Shown here in pieces: positions 25,771-35,020 of a stretch of 50,496 nt of DNA. This DNA is from Rickettsiales bacterium (GTDB lineage: Bacteria > Bacteroidota > Bacteroidia > Cytophagales > Cyclobacteriaceae), in NCBI GenBank assembly GCA_002729235.1, contig PBTY01000020.1, positions 35,535 to 86,030 of the forward strand, in the 5' to 3' direction. Position 1 is the first letter of the stretch. Each line of letters begins with the position of its first letter. A program made the translations under genes and the position numbers. The notes beneath the pieces are model-generated. The model did not search any database, had not been told where the DNA came from, and saw only the letters and a list, made by a program, of their open reading frames with translations.

Positions 25771-28700
25771 ATGAAAATCCCCCAGTTTCTATTGATACTT
25801 TGGTTGTTGATGGTTCATACTCTGACCCATGGACAATCCACCAAATCAAGGCTACAGCATTTGACTATTGAGGATGGTTTGCCACAAAATATGGTGGATT
25901 GTCTGTTGCAGGATAGCCATGGTTTTATATGGATAGGTACGTGGAATGGCCTGTGTAGATTCAATGGGTATGATTTTGAAATTTTTGATTCTCCAGTTAG
26001 TGGACTTGATGATACCTTCATTTATGCCCTGGAAGAAGACTATAATGGTAATATTTGGGTTGGAAATAGAGTTGGTCTAAGTATTTACCTCTCAGATAAA
26101 TCTACCTTCAAACAAGTTCAAATTCCTGGCTTTTCTGGCTCTATTGAGGTAAGAGATTTTCAAACTTTTGGTGATTCAACCATATTAATGGCTAGTGATA
26201 GGGGTTTAACGTTTCTGAGAGCCAATAATAATGGAGATGTTAAAGTAAGGCGTCACCTGTCTATTGGTGAAGAGTTGATAGGTTCTATTGTCAATACAGT
26301 GACTGTTGATTCCTGGAACAATATCTGGATAGGAACTGATGAAAGACTTTATTTATTGCCTGAAAAGGGAGAACTAAAGAGTTATCAGCCGGCTGATGGT
26401 TTGGGACTGGTTTCAGGTAAAGTTCTATCTATAACCGAATCCCGAAATAAGGATATTTGGGTAGGAACCGAGTTTGGATTTTATCAGTTTTTGAAATCTA
26501 GCCAAACATTTGTAGCCTATTATAATAACCCTAATGATTCCAAATCTTTAATTCATAATACGGTTATGGATATTCTGGAATTGGAAAATGGTCATCTGCT
26601 TTTAGCTACATTGGGTGGCCTGAGTGATTTCAATCCAGCTGAGAAGTCTTTCACCAATTATACGCATGATCCAAATATTGATCATAGCCTTAGCAATGAT
26701 TTTGTTAATTGCCTTTTAAAAGATAGGGCCGGTAACCTCTGGATAGGTACGGAACGTGGTGGTATTAATTTTTACAATACCAGCCTCAATCAAATCGAGC
26801 ACTTTGAGCATCTAGCAGATAATGAGAATAGTCTTTCGGTAAGTACGATCAATAGTATTTATGAAGATAGTAAGTATCTCTGGATAGGAACTGCTGGAGG
26901 AGGATTAAATAGATATAATTTAAGCACCGGAGTTTACAAGCATTACCGTTATGATCCATCATCCTCGCAGAGTTTGTCAAGTGATTTTGTTACCTCAATC
27001 ATGCGGGATCGCAATGGTGATCTTTGGGTTGGTACCTGGGGTTCAGGACTTAATCGTTTGGCTAAACGGCAGGGGACCTTTCAACGATTTTCGTTACCCC
27101 CGGGATTGGTAAGTAGTTACGTTTCATCTGTAGAAGAGGATAAAAGAGGTGATCTATGGATTGGTACCTTGGGGGGAATTTCAAGATACAATCAGCTAGA
27201 AGGTCGATTTGAGGTAATCTTTTCTGATCAGACCTCCACAAAAATCACGAATGTAGGTTGTCTGTTATTTGATAATGAAAATAGTCTGTGGGTTGGCTCA
27301 CGATTTGGCTTATATCATTTGCAATCTGCCGATGGGTTTCAGTCCGATATTTCAGTAAAGCACTATCGTCACAACGATAATGATCCATCTAGTATCAGTG
27401 GTAACTACGTTATTTCACTGAAGCAAACTTATGATGGCAGTATTTGGATAGGGACTTATGGTCAGGGTGTAAACAGGTTGGTTCAAAAAGAGGATTCTGT
27501 TTGGTTTGAGTCTTATGGAGCTTCAAGTGGTTTGAGCAATACAGTTGTCTATGGTATAGAAGAAGATCGCCTAAAAAACCTGTGGTTCTCTACTGATTAT
27601 GGGTTGTCCAAATTTAATCCCACTAACAAAACCTATCGAAATTATTTCCAGGCTGATGGATTTTTAAATAACCAGTATTACTGGTCAGCTTCCTATAAGA
27701 ATATGGCAGGTAAGCTCTACTTCGGTGGAATGAACGGATTGGACGCCTTCTTTCCTGAAGGGATTCAGCAAGATGTCTCAGGGTCTGAAACCACAATTAC
27801 GAATTTGAATCTTCTAAATGAACCAGTAAAGCCTGGTCAATTATACAATGATGTTGAGGTTTTGAGTAGAAGTATTTACAATGCTGAATCAATTGAGTTG
27901 TCCTACAAAGAAAAGGTTGTAGGATTTGAGTTCTCTGCATTGAATTACCAGGAACCTGGTATGGTTCGATATGCTTACATATTAGAGAATTTTGAAAAGG
28001 AGTGGAATTATGTGTCGTCAAATAGAAGGTATGCCTCATATACCAATTTGAAACCTGGAAACTATCTATTCAAAGTGAAATCTTCTGGTGGTAATGGTGA
28101 GTTTGATGGGCCGGTTCGCACCATTGCTATTCATATAAACCCTCCTTTTTGGGATACAGTTTGGTTTAGAGCTCTCAGTATTGTTGGTTTGATTTTAGTG
28201 TTCTTTGGCTACGTTAGGTTTAGAACTTATAATCTTAATAGGCAAAAGCGATTGCTTGAAAAGCAGGTAAAGGAACGCACTGAGCGTATCAATCAACAAA
28301 ATGAGGCGCTATCATTCCAAGCAGTTCAACTTCAAAGGAATAATGATGACCTGGAAATCAAACAAAAATTGATCGAAGGGCAAAATCAGCAATTGGAAAA
28401 TCAAAATCGCGAGATAGTCTCACAGCGTGACGAGGTTATCAAACTGAATGATAAATTGAATTTGGTAAGCCAATTGAAACTCAGTTTTTTCACCAATATC
28501 TCTCATGAGTTTAGAACTCCTTTGACGTTGATTATCGGACCTATCGAAAAATTGCTGAAGGATAAATCTGTGGTTGGTGAAACACGCAATACAATTGAAA
28601 TAATGAATCGCAATGCTCAGCGACTATTGCATCTGATCAATCAAATTATGGATTTCAGAAAGATTGAAAAGGGCAGAATGGAGCTCAAAGTCGCCAAAGG

Positions 28701-30111
28701 GGATATTAGTGCATTTTGTAAACACGTGTTTGAGGCATTTGAACCGCTGGCACAGACCAAGTCCATTGAATTCGCTTATGAAGAGAATGATGTGCCTACG
28801 GAAGTTTGGTTTGATTCCCAGAAAATGGAAAATGTGTTATACAACCTTCTTTCCAATGCATTTAAGTATACACCTGTACACGGTAAAGTCAAATTGATTC
28901 TCACTGGATTAAAGGTTAATGACTCTAGATTATCTCTACCATCTGATATAAGTTCATCTTCCAAACGGGTAATGAGTATTCAGGTAGTTGATACTGGGAT
29001 TGGGATTAGTCAAGAGAATTTGCCATTGGTTTTCAAGCGTTTTTACCGAATAGAATCTGAGGAAGCGTTTAAAATAAGTGGCTCAGGAATTGGTCTGGCT
29101 CTTACGGAGGAACTGGTAAAAACTCATCATGGGGAGATTTTTGTGAAGAGTTCGCTCAATGAGGGATCTACTTTCGAAGTACAGTTTCCGTGTTTGGAAC
29201 AGGAATACAGTACTTCTGAGATTACAGATTCACAAGATGAAGGACTCAACATTCATGAGCAGGTGGCTCTATTGAATACTGAATTTTTAGTTACTGAAGA
29301 AGTAAAGGATGAGACTCAGGATGAGAGGCTTGTCAAGGATTCAAATAAGCATACCATTCTGGTGGTAGAGGATAATAAAGACTTGCGGCGATTCATGGCT
29401 CATAGGTTACGTGAGCAATACACGGTGCTAGAAGCAGAGGATGGAGCAGTAGGTATTGATTTGGCTGAAAAGCACGCTCCAGACTTAATTATAAGTGATG
29501 TGATGATGCCTAATGTGGATGGGCTGGAATTATGTGCCTCTCTTAAAAACAATCTTAGTACTAGCCATATTCCAATCATTTTATTGACGGCAAAAAGCGC
29601 GATTGAGAACCAAATAGAAGGATTGCAAATCGGTGCGGATGATTATTTAGCTAAGCCTTTCAATTTTGACTTGTTGGAAGTCAAGGCGTCTAATTTGATT
29701 GAAACCAGACGCAAATTAAGAGAAAAATTCACGGGAGATTATCCAATACAGGCGGCTGAAGTGACAACTAATCCAAAGGATCAGAAATTCGTAGAACGTG
29801 CACTTGATATAGTCGTAGCTAATTTAGCTAACTCAGATTTTGGTGTGAAGGAATTTGTCGAGGCAATGGGAATTAGCCGTAGTTTACTACATAAAAAACT
29901 CACCAGTCTAACAGAGCTTTCCGCTGCCGAGTTTATCAATCATCAACGTATGCACAAGGCCAGGATTCTATTGGTCCAAAATGAATTGAACGTTTCAGAG
30001 GTAGCTTATTCAGTAGGATACAATGATCCAAAATACTTCTCACGCTTATTTAGCAAGACATTTGGTCAATCTCCTAAAGATTATTTGAATAATCATCTAA
30101 TTGAAGGTTAG
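25771..30111 (+). CDS. Hybrid two-component system regulator (HTCS)
   Basis: This 1446-residue protein combines sensor, kinase, receiver and transcription factor. After a signal segment (1-21) come many two-component-propeller repeats (LWIGT, IWVGT and similar) to about residue 690, a Y_Y_Y domain (about 735-795), one membrane segment (about 803-822), a coiled coil, a HisKA domain with FFTNISHEFRTPLTLI (His912), an HATPase domain with GSGIGLAL, a receiver domain with Asp1243 (IISDVMMPN) and Lys in YLAKPF, and a C-terminal AraC-type helix-turn-helix (SVGYNDPKYFSRLFSKTF). In known HTCSs the periplasmic propeller binds an oligosaccharide and the HTH activates susCD. The gene stands directly before susC, and direct repeats in that gap are the likely target. 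Confidence 0.96.
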   Translation: MKIPQFLLILWLLMVHTLTHGQSTKSRLQHLTIEDGLPQNMVDCLLQDSHGFIWIGTWNGLCRFNGYDFEIFDSPVSGLDDTFIYALEEDYNGNIWVGNRVGLSIYLSDKSTFKQVQIPGFSGSIEVRDFQTFGDSTILMASDRGLTFLRANNNGDVKVRRHLSIGEELIGSIVNTVTVDSWNNIWIGTDERLYLLPEKGELKSYQPADGLGLVSGKVLSITESRNKDIWVGTEFGFYQFLKSSQTFVAYYNNPNDSKSLIHNTVMDILELENGHLLLATLGGLSDFNPAEKSFTNYTHDPNIDHSLSNDFVNCLLKDRAGNLWIGTERGGINFYNTSLNQIEHFEHLADNENSLSVSTINSIYEDSKYLWIGTAGGGLNRYNLSTGVYKHYRYDPSSSQSLSSDFVTSIMRDRNGDLWVGTWGSGLNRLAKRQGTFQRFSLPPGLVSSYVSSVEEDKRGDLWIGTLGGISRYNQLEGRFEVIFSDQTSTKITNVGCLLFDNENSLWVGSRFGLYHLQSADGFQSDISVKHYRHNDNDPSSISGNYVISLKQTYDGSIWIGTYGQGVNRLVQKEDSVWFESYGASSGLSNTVVYGIEEDRLKNLWFSTDYGLSKFNPTNKTYRNYFQADGFLNNQYYWSASYKNMAGKLYFGGMNGLDAFFPEGIQQDVSGSETTITNLNLLNEPVKPGQLYNDVEVLSRSIYNAESIELSYKEKVVGFEFSALNYQEPGMVRYAYILENFEKEWNYVSSNRRYASYTNLKPGNYLFKVKSSGGNGEFDGPVRTIAIHINPPFWDTVWFRALSIVGLILVFFGYVRFRTYNLNRQKRLLEKQVKERTERINQQNEALSFQAVQLQRNNDDLEIKQKLIEGQNQQLENQNREIVSQRDEVIKLNDKLNLVSQLKLSFFTNISHEFRTPLTLIIGPIEKLLKDKSVVGETRNTIEIMNRNAQRLLHLINQIMDFRKIEKGRMELKVAKGDISAFCKHVFEAFEPLAQTKSIEFAYEENDVPTEVWFDSQKMENVLYNLLSNAFKYTPVHGKVKLILTGLKVNDSRLSLPSDISSSSKRVMSIQVVDTGIGISQENLPLVFKRFYRIESEEAFKISGSGIGLALTEELVKTHHGEIFVKSSLNEGSTFEVQFPCLEQEYSTSEITDSQDEGLNIHEQVALLNTEFLVTEEVKDETQDERLVKDSNKHTILVVEDNKDLRRFMAHRLREQYTVLEAEDGAVGIDLAEKHAPDLIISDVMMPNVDGLELCASLKNNLSTSHIPIILLTAKSAIENQIEGLQIGADDYLAKPFNFDLLEVKASNLIETRRKLREKFTGDYPIQAAEVTTNPKDQKFVERALDIVVANLANSDFGVKEFVEAMGISRSLLHKKLTSLTELSAAEFINHQRMHKARILLVQNELNVSEVAYSVGYNDPKYFSRLFSKTFGQSPKDYLNNHLIEG

Positions 30112-30169
30112 TAAATCTTCATCAATCAATTAGAGTTTTTGCTACGGTCGCAATCGATTTCAATAATTA

Positions 30170-30184
30170 TTGTAAAAATTACAC
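30170..30184. promoter_or_regulatory. Candidate AraR operator, site 2 (susC promoter)
   Basis: TTGTAAAAATTACAC differs from the site at 40586-40600 at one base of 15, and the following TTAATA matches site 1. It sits just upstream of the candidate HTCS repeat. A weaker -7-like CACTTTTG at 30200-30207 lies close to it, so this site could overlap the -33 of a second promoter. Confidence 0.6.
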
Positions 30185-30204
30185 TTAATAAGCGTTGTAC
30201 ACTT

Positions 30205-30241
30205 TTGTCCACCTTTTAAAGACAATTGTCCACCCTTTAAA
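30205..30241 (+). promoter_or_regulatory. Candidate HTCS binding site: 16-bp direct repeat, 21-bp period
   Basis: TTGTCCACCTTTTAAA (30205-30220) and TTGTCCACCCTTTAAA (30226-30241) are identical at 15 of 16 bases and start 21 bp apart, two helical turns. Tandem same-orientation sites with such a period suit an AraC-type HTH dimer. The proximal copy reaches the expected -33 position for the -7-like element at 30255. I did not see this repeat in the other gaps of the locus. Confidence 0.7.
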
Positions 30242-30254
30242 ATCCTTACTATAT

Positions 30255-30262
30255 CATCTTTG
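30255..30262 (+). promoter_or_regulatory. Candidate -7 element of the susC promoter
   Basis: CATCTTTG matches the Bacteroidota -7 consensus TAnnTTTG at all but one fixed base. It would place the transcript start near 30269, giving a leader of about 57 nt before susC. No good TTTG -33 is seen, as expected for an activator-dependent promoter. Confidence 0.45.
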
Positions 30263-30271
30263 AGTGAAGAA

Positions 30272-30322
30272 ATGGCAATTGATGCCATGAAAAATCATCG
30301 ATTTAACAACCCTGAATGATTT
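30272..30322 (+). repeat. Two inverted repeats in the presumed susC leader
   Basis: The first repeat is ATGGCA (30272-30277) with TGCCAT (30283-30288). The second is AAATCAT (30292-30298) with ATGATTT (30316-30322), ending 3 bp before the susC ATG. As RNA they could form two hairpins, the second next to the start codon. Neither has a U-tail, so they are not terminators. Confidence 0.5.
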
Positions 30323-30325
30323 CAT

Positions 30326-33300
30326 ATGAGAGATTTTACAAATTTTAAAAATTACCTGTTAAGCGCCATGCTGACGCTGGCCACTCTGGTAGCCTTAGGG
30401 CAGCAGCGCACCATAAGTGGACAGGTCACTGATTCAGAGAATGGGGAGACGCTTCCCGGAGCTACTGTTCTAGAAAAAGGTACGACCAATGGAACAGTAA
30501 CAGATATTGATGGAAACTATTCAATCAGTGTTGGAAATGACGCTGTGCTTGTCGTTTCATTTGTTGGGTATCGTCCAATAGAAATTACTGTCGGTACCAG
30601 TTCTGTTGTTAATGCTACTTTAGATATGGATGTTTCAAGTCTGGAAGAGGTAGTTGTAGTAGGATATGGTACCCAGCGTAAGGAAGATTTAACTGGAGCT
30701 GTTAGTTTGGTTAAAGCTGAGGAGATGCAAAAGCAAGCTGCTACCGACTTGACTCAGTCGTTCCAGGGGCGAGTAGCTGGAGTATCTGTTACCTCAGATG
30801 GTCAACCAGGTGCTGCTCCATCGGTTCGTATTAGAGGTATTTCAACCTTTGGTGTTGGCGGTGCTTCTGCAGAACCTTTATATGTTGTAGATGGTGTTCC
30901 TTTGACTGGAGGTATTCGTGATTTTAATCCGAACAACATTGAATCAATTCAGGTGCTGAAGGATGCAACAGCTGGTGCAATCTATGGAAATAGAGCGGCC
31001 AATGGTGTAGTAATCATTACAACTAAGAAAGGTTCGAAAAGTAACCGACTGTCCGTTGAATTGAATGCTTACACTGGAGTTCAAACCATCCCTAACAGAA
31101 TTCCGGTTTTGGATAGAGCAGATTTCCAAATGATGCAAAATGAAGTTATGGATAATGCGGGAATTCCACGTATCGCTGGAAATGATCCGAATTCGGCTGA
31201 TTATATTTCAAACATTGATACTGATTGGCAGGATGAAGGCTACAAGGATGGCAAAATAACTAACTACAATGTCAACCTCTCAGGTGGAAGTGATAAGACA
31301 ACCTACTATGTATCAATGGACTACATTGACAATGAGGGAACACTTGTTGGTTCTGGTCCTGATTACAGAAGATATTCTTTTAGAGTAAATACACAATCTG
31401 AGTTTGGTCGATTCAAGTTTGGAGAGAATTTATTGAAGATGCATTCGGATGAAAATCCATTGTTCTTCACTACAACAATTAATCTTCCGGGTGGAAGACC
31501 AACTTTAGTCAACGACTTATTGCAAGCTGCTCCGACTATTCCGGTATATGATGAAAATAGAGAAGGTGGTTTTGGTGGTGCAGATGCATTGATTCATAAC
31601 TCGATTACACTGAATGTTCCTGGTCTAAATACGTTGATCAATAACAGTACCACAGTTGACAGAACATTGGCTAACCTTTGGGGGCAAATTGAAATAGTTG
31701 AAGGTCTGACTTACAAATTGAACATGTCTTATGATCAAACAGCAATTACTGATGATCTATTTGTTCCTGAGTATGATTTGGGATATTTCTTCCCGAATGC
31801 CACTGCATTCTACCAGGTTGCCACTAGAAATAGCAGCTCAGCCCTGATTGAGAACACCTTGAATTATGAGAAGAGGTTTGGAAAACATGATTTGAAGTTA
31901 TTGGCTGGTCAATCTTTTCAACAAGACAAATTTACTTCAATCACAACAAGAGGATCAGGTTTAGAAAAGCCTTATATCGTTACCCTGGCAAGTGCACAGG
32001 ATTTCAGTGTCAATCAAAATATTGACAACTCTGCAACTTACTCGTTCTTCGGAAGATTAAACTACAGTTTTGATGATACCTACTTGCTTACTGTCAATGT
32101 AAGAAGAGATGGTTCTTCAAGATTCTCTGAAGAAAACAGATATGAAGTGTTTCCTTCAATAGGATTAGGATGGAAACTACACAATACATTCACCCTTCCT
32201 GAGTGGTTATCTGATCTTAAACTTAGAGGAGGAATTGGACAGGTTGGTAACCAATTCATTGCCAATTATGCTTACCAGTCTACTGTTAACAGAGGAATCC
32301 CTTATCAATTCAATGGGACAAGAGTGTTTGGTGGTGCTGTTACAATCAACAGAGATCCAGGAATCAAGTGGGAAACCAGAACAACTAGAAGCGTTGGTGT
32401 AGATGCCGTATTGTTCAATGGTAAAATTGAATTCTCTGCTGAATACTACTCTAACACTTCAGAGGATATTTTGATGGCACAACCAATACCATTCTCTGTG
32501 GGTTCAGTAGATCCATCGATCATCACCAATGCAGGTTCTATGCAGAATAGTGGTATTGAACTTTCAGCAATTTATCATCAAAATATTGGTGAGTTGAGAT
32601 TGGATATTGCTCCAAATTTCTACACGGTACACAACGAAATCCTTGATCTAGGTAATGTTGAGAACCTTCCAGGAACGGGAACTTACAACGAGGTTGGCAG
32701 ATCACTTGGAGAGCATTATGGATTTGTATTTGATGGTATTTTCCAGGATCAGACTGAAATCGATGCTCATGCTACTCAATTCCCTGGAACAGCACCAGGT
32801 GATATCAGATTTAAGGATATCAGTGGACCTGACGGGGTGCCTGATGGAGTAGTGAATGACGAATTTGATCGTGTTTACCTGGGGCAGGGTATGCCAACTT
32901 ACTACTATGGATTGAATATCACAGCTGGTTACAAATCTTTTGACTTGACAATATTTGGTCAGGGTGCTGGTGGAAATTTGATCAATAGCAATCTGTATCG
33001 TGGTTTGATGCCAACATCTAGTTTTACGAACTGGCACGAAGATATTCTAGACAGATGGACATCAGAAAATCCAAGCAACACTGTGCCAAGAGTCGTTTGG
33101 AATGATCCAAATCAGAATGGTAGAAATTCAGATAGACCAGGATGGTTGCAAAAAGGAGATTATTTCCGAATCCAAACGATTTCTATTGGATATACTTTAC
33201 CACAAAGCTTGATTTCGAAAGCGAAATTACAGAGTGTAAGAGTATATGGAACACTCCAAAACGTATTAACCTTCCAACACTACAAAGGCTACAATCCTGA

Positions 33301-33391
33301 CTTCCAGGCGGGAATTCTTAACCCAGGTTTCGATTTTGGAACCTTCCCAAGACCAAGAACTTCCATGTTAGGTGTACAAATTAAATTCTAA
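30326..33391 (+). CDS. SusC/RagA-type TonB-dependent outer-membrane transporter
   Basis: This 1021-residue protein imports glycan fragments across the outer membrane. After a signal peptide (about 1-25, before QQRTIS) it has a carboxypeptidase-D-like domain (28-103: GQVTDSENGETLPGATVLEKGTTNGTVTDIDGNY), the TonB-box-like EEVVVVGYGTQRKEDLTGAV (107-126), a plug domain (about 120-230 with VRIRGIST, PLYVVDGVPL and ATAGAIYGNRAANGVVIITTK), then the 22-strand barrel ending in LGVQIKF with a C-terminal Phe. No N-terminal anti-sigma (STN) domain is present, so it is not of the sigma/anti-sigma-controlled type. This fits HTCS control. The susD gene follows after 2 bp. Arabinan-derived oligosaccharide as substrate is inferred from the neighbours. 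Confidence 0.96.
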   Translation: MRDFTNFKNYLLSAMLTLATLVALGQQRTISGQVTDSENGETLPGATVLEKGTTNGTVTDIDGNYSISVGNDAVLVVSFVGYRPIEITVGTSSVVNATLDMDVSSLEEVVVVGYGTQRKEDLTGAVSLVKAEEMQKQAATDLTQSFQGRVAGVSVTSDGQPGAAPSVRIRGISTFGVGGASAEPLYVVDGVPLTGGIRDFNPNNIESIQVLKDATAGAIYGNRAANGVVIITTKKGSKSNRLSVELNAYTGVQTIPNRIPVLDRADFQMMQNEVMDNAGIPRIAGNDPNSADYISNIDTDWQDEGYKDGKITNYNVNLSGGSDKTTYYVSMDYIDNEGTLVGSGPDYRRYSFRVNTQSEFGRFKFGENLLKMHSDENPLFFTTTINLPGGRPTLVNDLLQAAPTIPVYDENREGGFGGADALIHNSITLNVPGLNTLINNSTTVDRTLANLWGQIEIVEGLTYKLNMSYDQTAITDDLFVPEYDLGYFFPNATAFYQVATRNSSSALIENTLNYEKRFGKHDLKLLAGQSFQQDKFTSITTRGSGLEKPYIVTLASAQDFSVNQNIDNSATYSFFGRLNYSFDDTYLLTVNVRRDGSSRFSEENRYEVFPSIGLGWKLHNTFTLPEWLSDLKLRGGIGQVGNQFIANYAYQSTVNRGIPYQFNGTRVFGGAVTINRDPGIKWETRTTRSVGVDAVLFNGKIEFSAEYYSNTSEDILMAQPIPFSVGSVDPSIITNAGSMQNSGIELSAIYHQNIGELRLDIAPNFYTVHNEILDLGNVENLPGTGTYNEVGRSLGEHYGFVFDGIFQDQTEIDAHATQFPGTAPGDIRFKDISGPDGVPDGVVNDEFDRVYLGQGMPTYYYGLNITAGYKSFDLTIFGQGAGGNLINSNLYRGLMPTSSFTNWHEDILDRWTSENPSNTVPRVVWNDPNQNGRNSDRPGWLQKGDYFRIQTISIGYTLPQSLISKAKLQSVRVYGTLQNVLTFQHYKGYNPDFQAGILNPGFDFGTFPRPRTSMLGVQIKF

Positions 33392-33393
33392 GA

Positions 33394-34950
33394 ATGATGA
33401 CGAGAATATTTAAAATAACAATACTAGCACTAGCGGTCAGTTTCATTCAGGCATGTGATTCTAAGCTTGAGATTACAGACCCAAATAGACTCTCAGCCGA
33501 TGCGTACTATACGACAGAGGGTGAAGCAGTAGCGGCAGTAGATGCGATTTATAACACCTTGATAATTGATGGGTTGTTTCAAAGAGTAACTCCGATATAC
33601 AATGATGGTCGTGGTGATGAAGCCTTGTGTAGAAGCCCTTGGACGTTCATGACCGGTTTCAGTAATTTCACATTACCAGCATCTGATGCAGCTGGAGAAA
33701 TTGCATGGGTAGGGTATTACATCATGGTATCAAGAGCTAATCAGGCGATTGAGAACATTCCAAACGTTCCTGATCTAGATGATAATTTGAGAAATAGACT
33801 TTTAGGTCAGGCATACTTTTTCCGTGCATTTGCTCACTTTCAGTTGGCAAATTTTTATGGAAATCCATTGATCATTACATCAACTCCAAAGTCACAAGAA
33901 GAATTCTACCCTTCAAATGAAGGTGTGACTAAGCAGATGGTATATGATCAGGTTCAAGCTGACTTAGAAGTAGCAATTCCATTGCTTCCAGGTAACTACA
34001 ATGGAGTAAGTGGGCCAGATCTTGGACAAGTAGGAAGGATCACTAGTGGAGCAGCAAATGCACTCATGGGTCAACTTTTACTTTATCAAGGGTTGCACTC
34101 AGCGGCTGCGCCTTATTTTGCTGCAGTAATCAATTCCAATGAATATAGTTTAGCACCAAATTATGCAGATATTTTCTCTGGTGTTGATGCCTTAGAGTCG
34201 TCAGATCCTGGCAGAATTTTCTGGGCTGAATTCACTGAAAGTACCAACCCTGACTTCAACTGGGGTGGGGATCCACTACCTACCTGGAGACAGTTTACTG
34301 CATTGGCACCAACGTACTCTGTAGCTGACTTCTATGACTTCAGACCTACTCAGTTCTTGTATGATGAAATGAGACAGGAGAGAACAATAGATGGCAATCT
34401 TGATCCTAGATATCATGCTACTATATTGTCTTATGAGCCTACAGAAGGATATACTACAGCCTATGGTGATGACTGGTTTGCGAGAGGATTTGCAGCTACT
34501 GATTTCTTCATCAAGAAATACACAAGAGCAGCAACAGGTGGTGATGCGTTCACCGCGGGATACAATTATCCTATTATTAGATATTCTGATGTGCTTTTGA
34601 TGTATGCGGAGTGTCTTGCCAATACAGGCAATATTTCTGGTGCTGCTAGTCATGTACAGACTGTTCGTGATAGAGCTAACCTTCCAGACAGAGAAGCAGA
34701 GTTTGCTGGGTATTCATTAGATCAATTCATGGATCAACTAGCTCATGAGCGTGTATGTGAACTTGCACTAGAGGGTAAGAGATGGTACGATATCATGAGA
34801 TGGGGATGGTTGGATAATGCTACCAAGCTTGCTGAGCTTCAAGCGAACGATGCAGAATTCAACACTTTTGTCGCAGAGAGAAAAGTACTTCCAATTCCAT
34901 TGACCGAGTTAGATAGAAATCCCAACCTTGTTGGTACAACTGCAAACTAA
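33394..34950 (+). CDS. SusD/RagB-type glycan-binding lipoprotein
   Basis: This 518-residue lipoprotein (signal ending FIQACDS, Cys21) is the surface lid of the SusC transporter. SusD-family features include the opening LEITDPNRLSADAYYTTEGEAVAAVDAIYNTL, the helical TPR-like region with LLGQAYFFRAFAHFQLANFYGNPLI, VRDRANLPDREAEF and the typical C-terminal LAHERVCELALEGKRWYDIMRWG. The end, ERKVLPIPLTELDRNPNLVGT, is the common family terminus. It begins 2 bp after susC and is followed by a strong terminator. Binding of arabinan oligosaccharides is inferred from context. Confidence 0.96.
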   Translation: MMTRIFKITILALAVSFIQACDSKLEITDPNRLSADAYYTTEGEAVAAVDAIYNTLIIDGLFQRVTPIYNDGRGDEALCRSPWTFMTGFSNFTLPASDAAGEIAWVGYYIMVSRANQAIENIPNVPDLDDNLRNRLLGQAYFFRAFAHFQLANFYGNPLIITSTPKSQEEFYPSNEGVTKQMVYDQVQADLEVAIPLLPGNYNGVSGPDLGQVGRITSGAANALMGQLLLYQGLHSAAAPYFAAVINSNEYSLAPNYADIFSGVDALESSDPGRIFWAEFTESTNPDFNWGGDPLPTWRQFTALAPTYSVADFYDFRPTQFLYDEMRQERTIDGNLDPRYHATILSYEPTEGYTTAYGDDWFARGFAATDFFIKKYTRAATGGDAFTAGYNYPIIRYSDVLLMYAECLANTGNISGAASHVQTVRDRANLPDREAEFAGYSLDQFMDQLAHERVCELALEGKRWYDIMRWGWLDNATKLAELQANDAEFNTFVAERKVLPIPLTELDRNPNLVGTTAN

Positions 34951-34957
34951 TAACCTG

Positions 34958-34991
34958 AACAGATGCGAGATAATTCTCGCATCTGTTTTTC
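34958..34991 (+). terminator. Intrinsic terminator/attenuator after susD
   Basis: AACAGATGCGAGA (34958-34970) pairs perfectly with TCTCGCATCTGTT (34975-34987) around a TAAT loop and is followed by TTTC. It begins 8 bp after the susD stop and ends before the FG-GAP lipoprotein gene at 35021, for which I see no clear promoter, so it probably lowers rather than stops downstream transcription. Confidence 0.9.
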
Positions 34992-35020
34992 TATTATAGT
35001 TTCATACACATCACAATTCA

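Larger units (their letters stand above)
30112..30325. other. susC promoter and leader region
   Basis: This 214-bp gap carries, in order, a candidate AraR site (30170-30184), the candidate HTCS direct repeat (30205-30241), a -7-like element (30255-30262) and two inverted repeats in the presumed leader (30272-30322). This layout implies that susC has its own promoter, separate from the HTCS gene. Confidence 0.65.
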
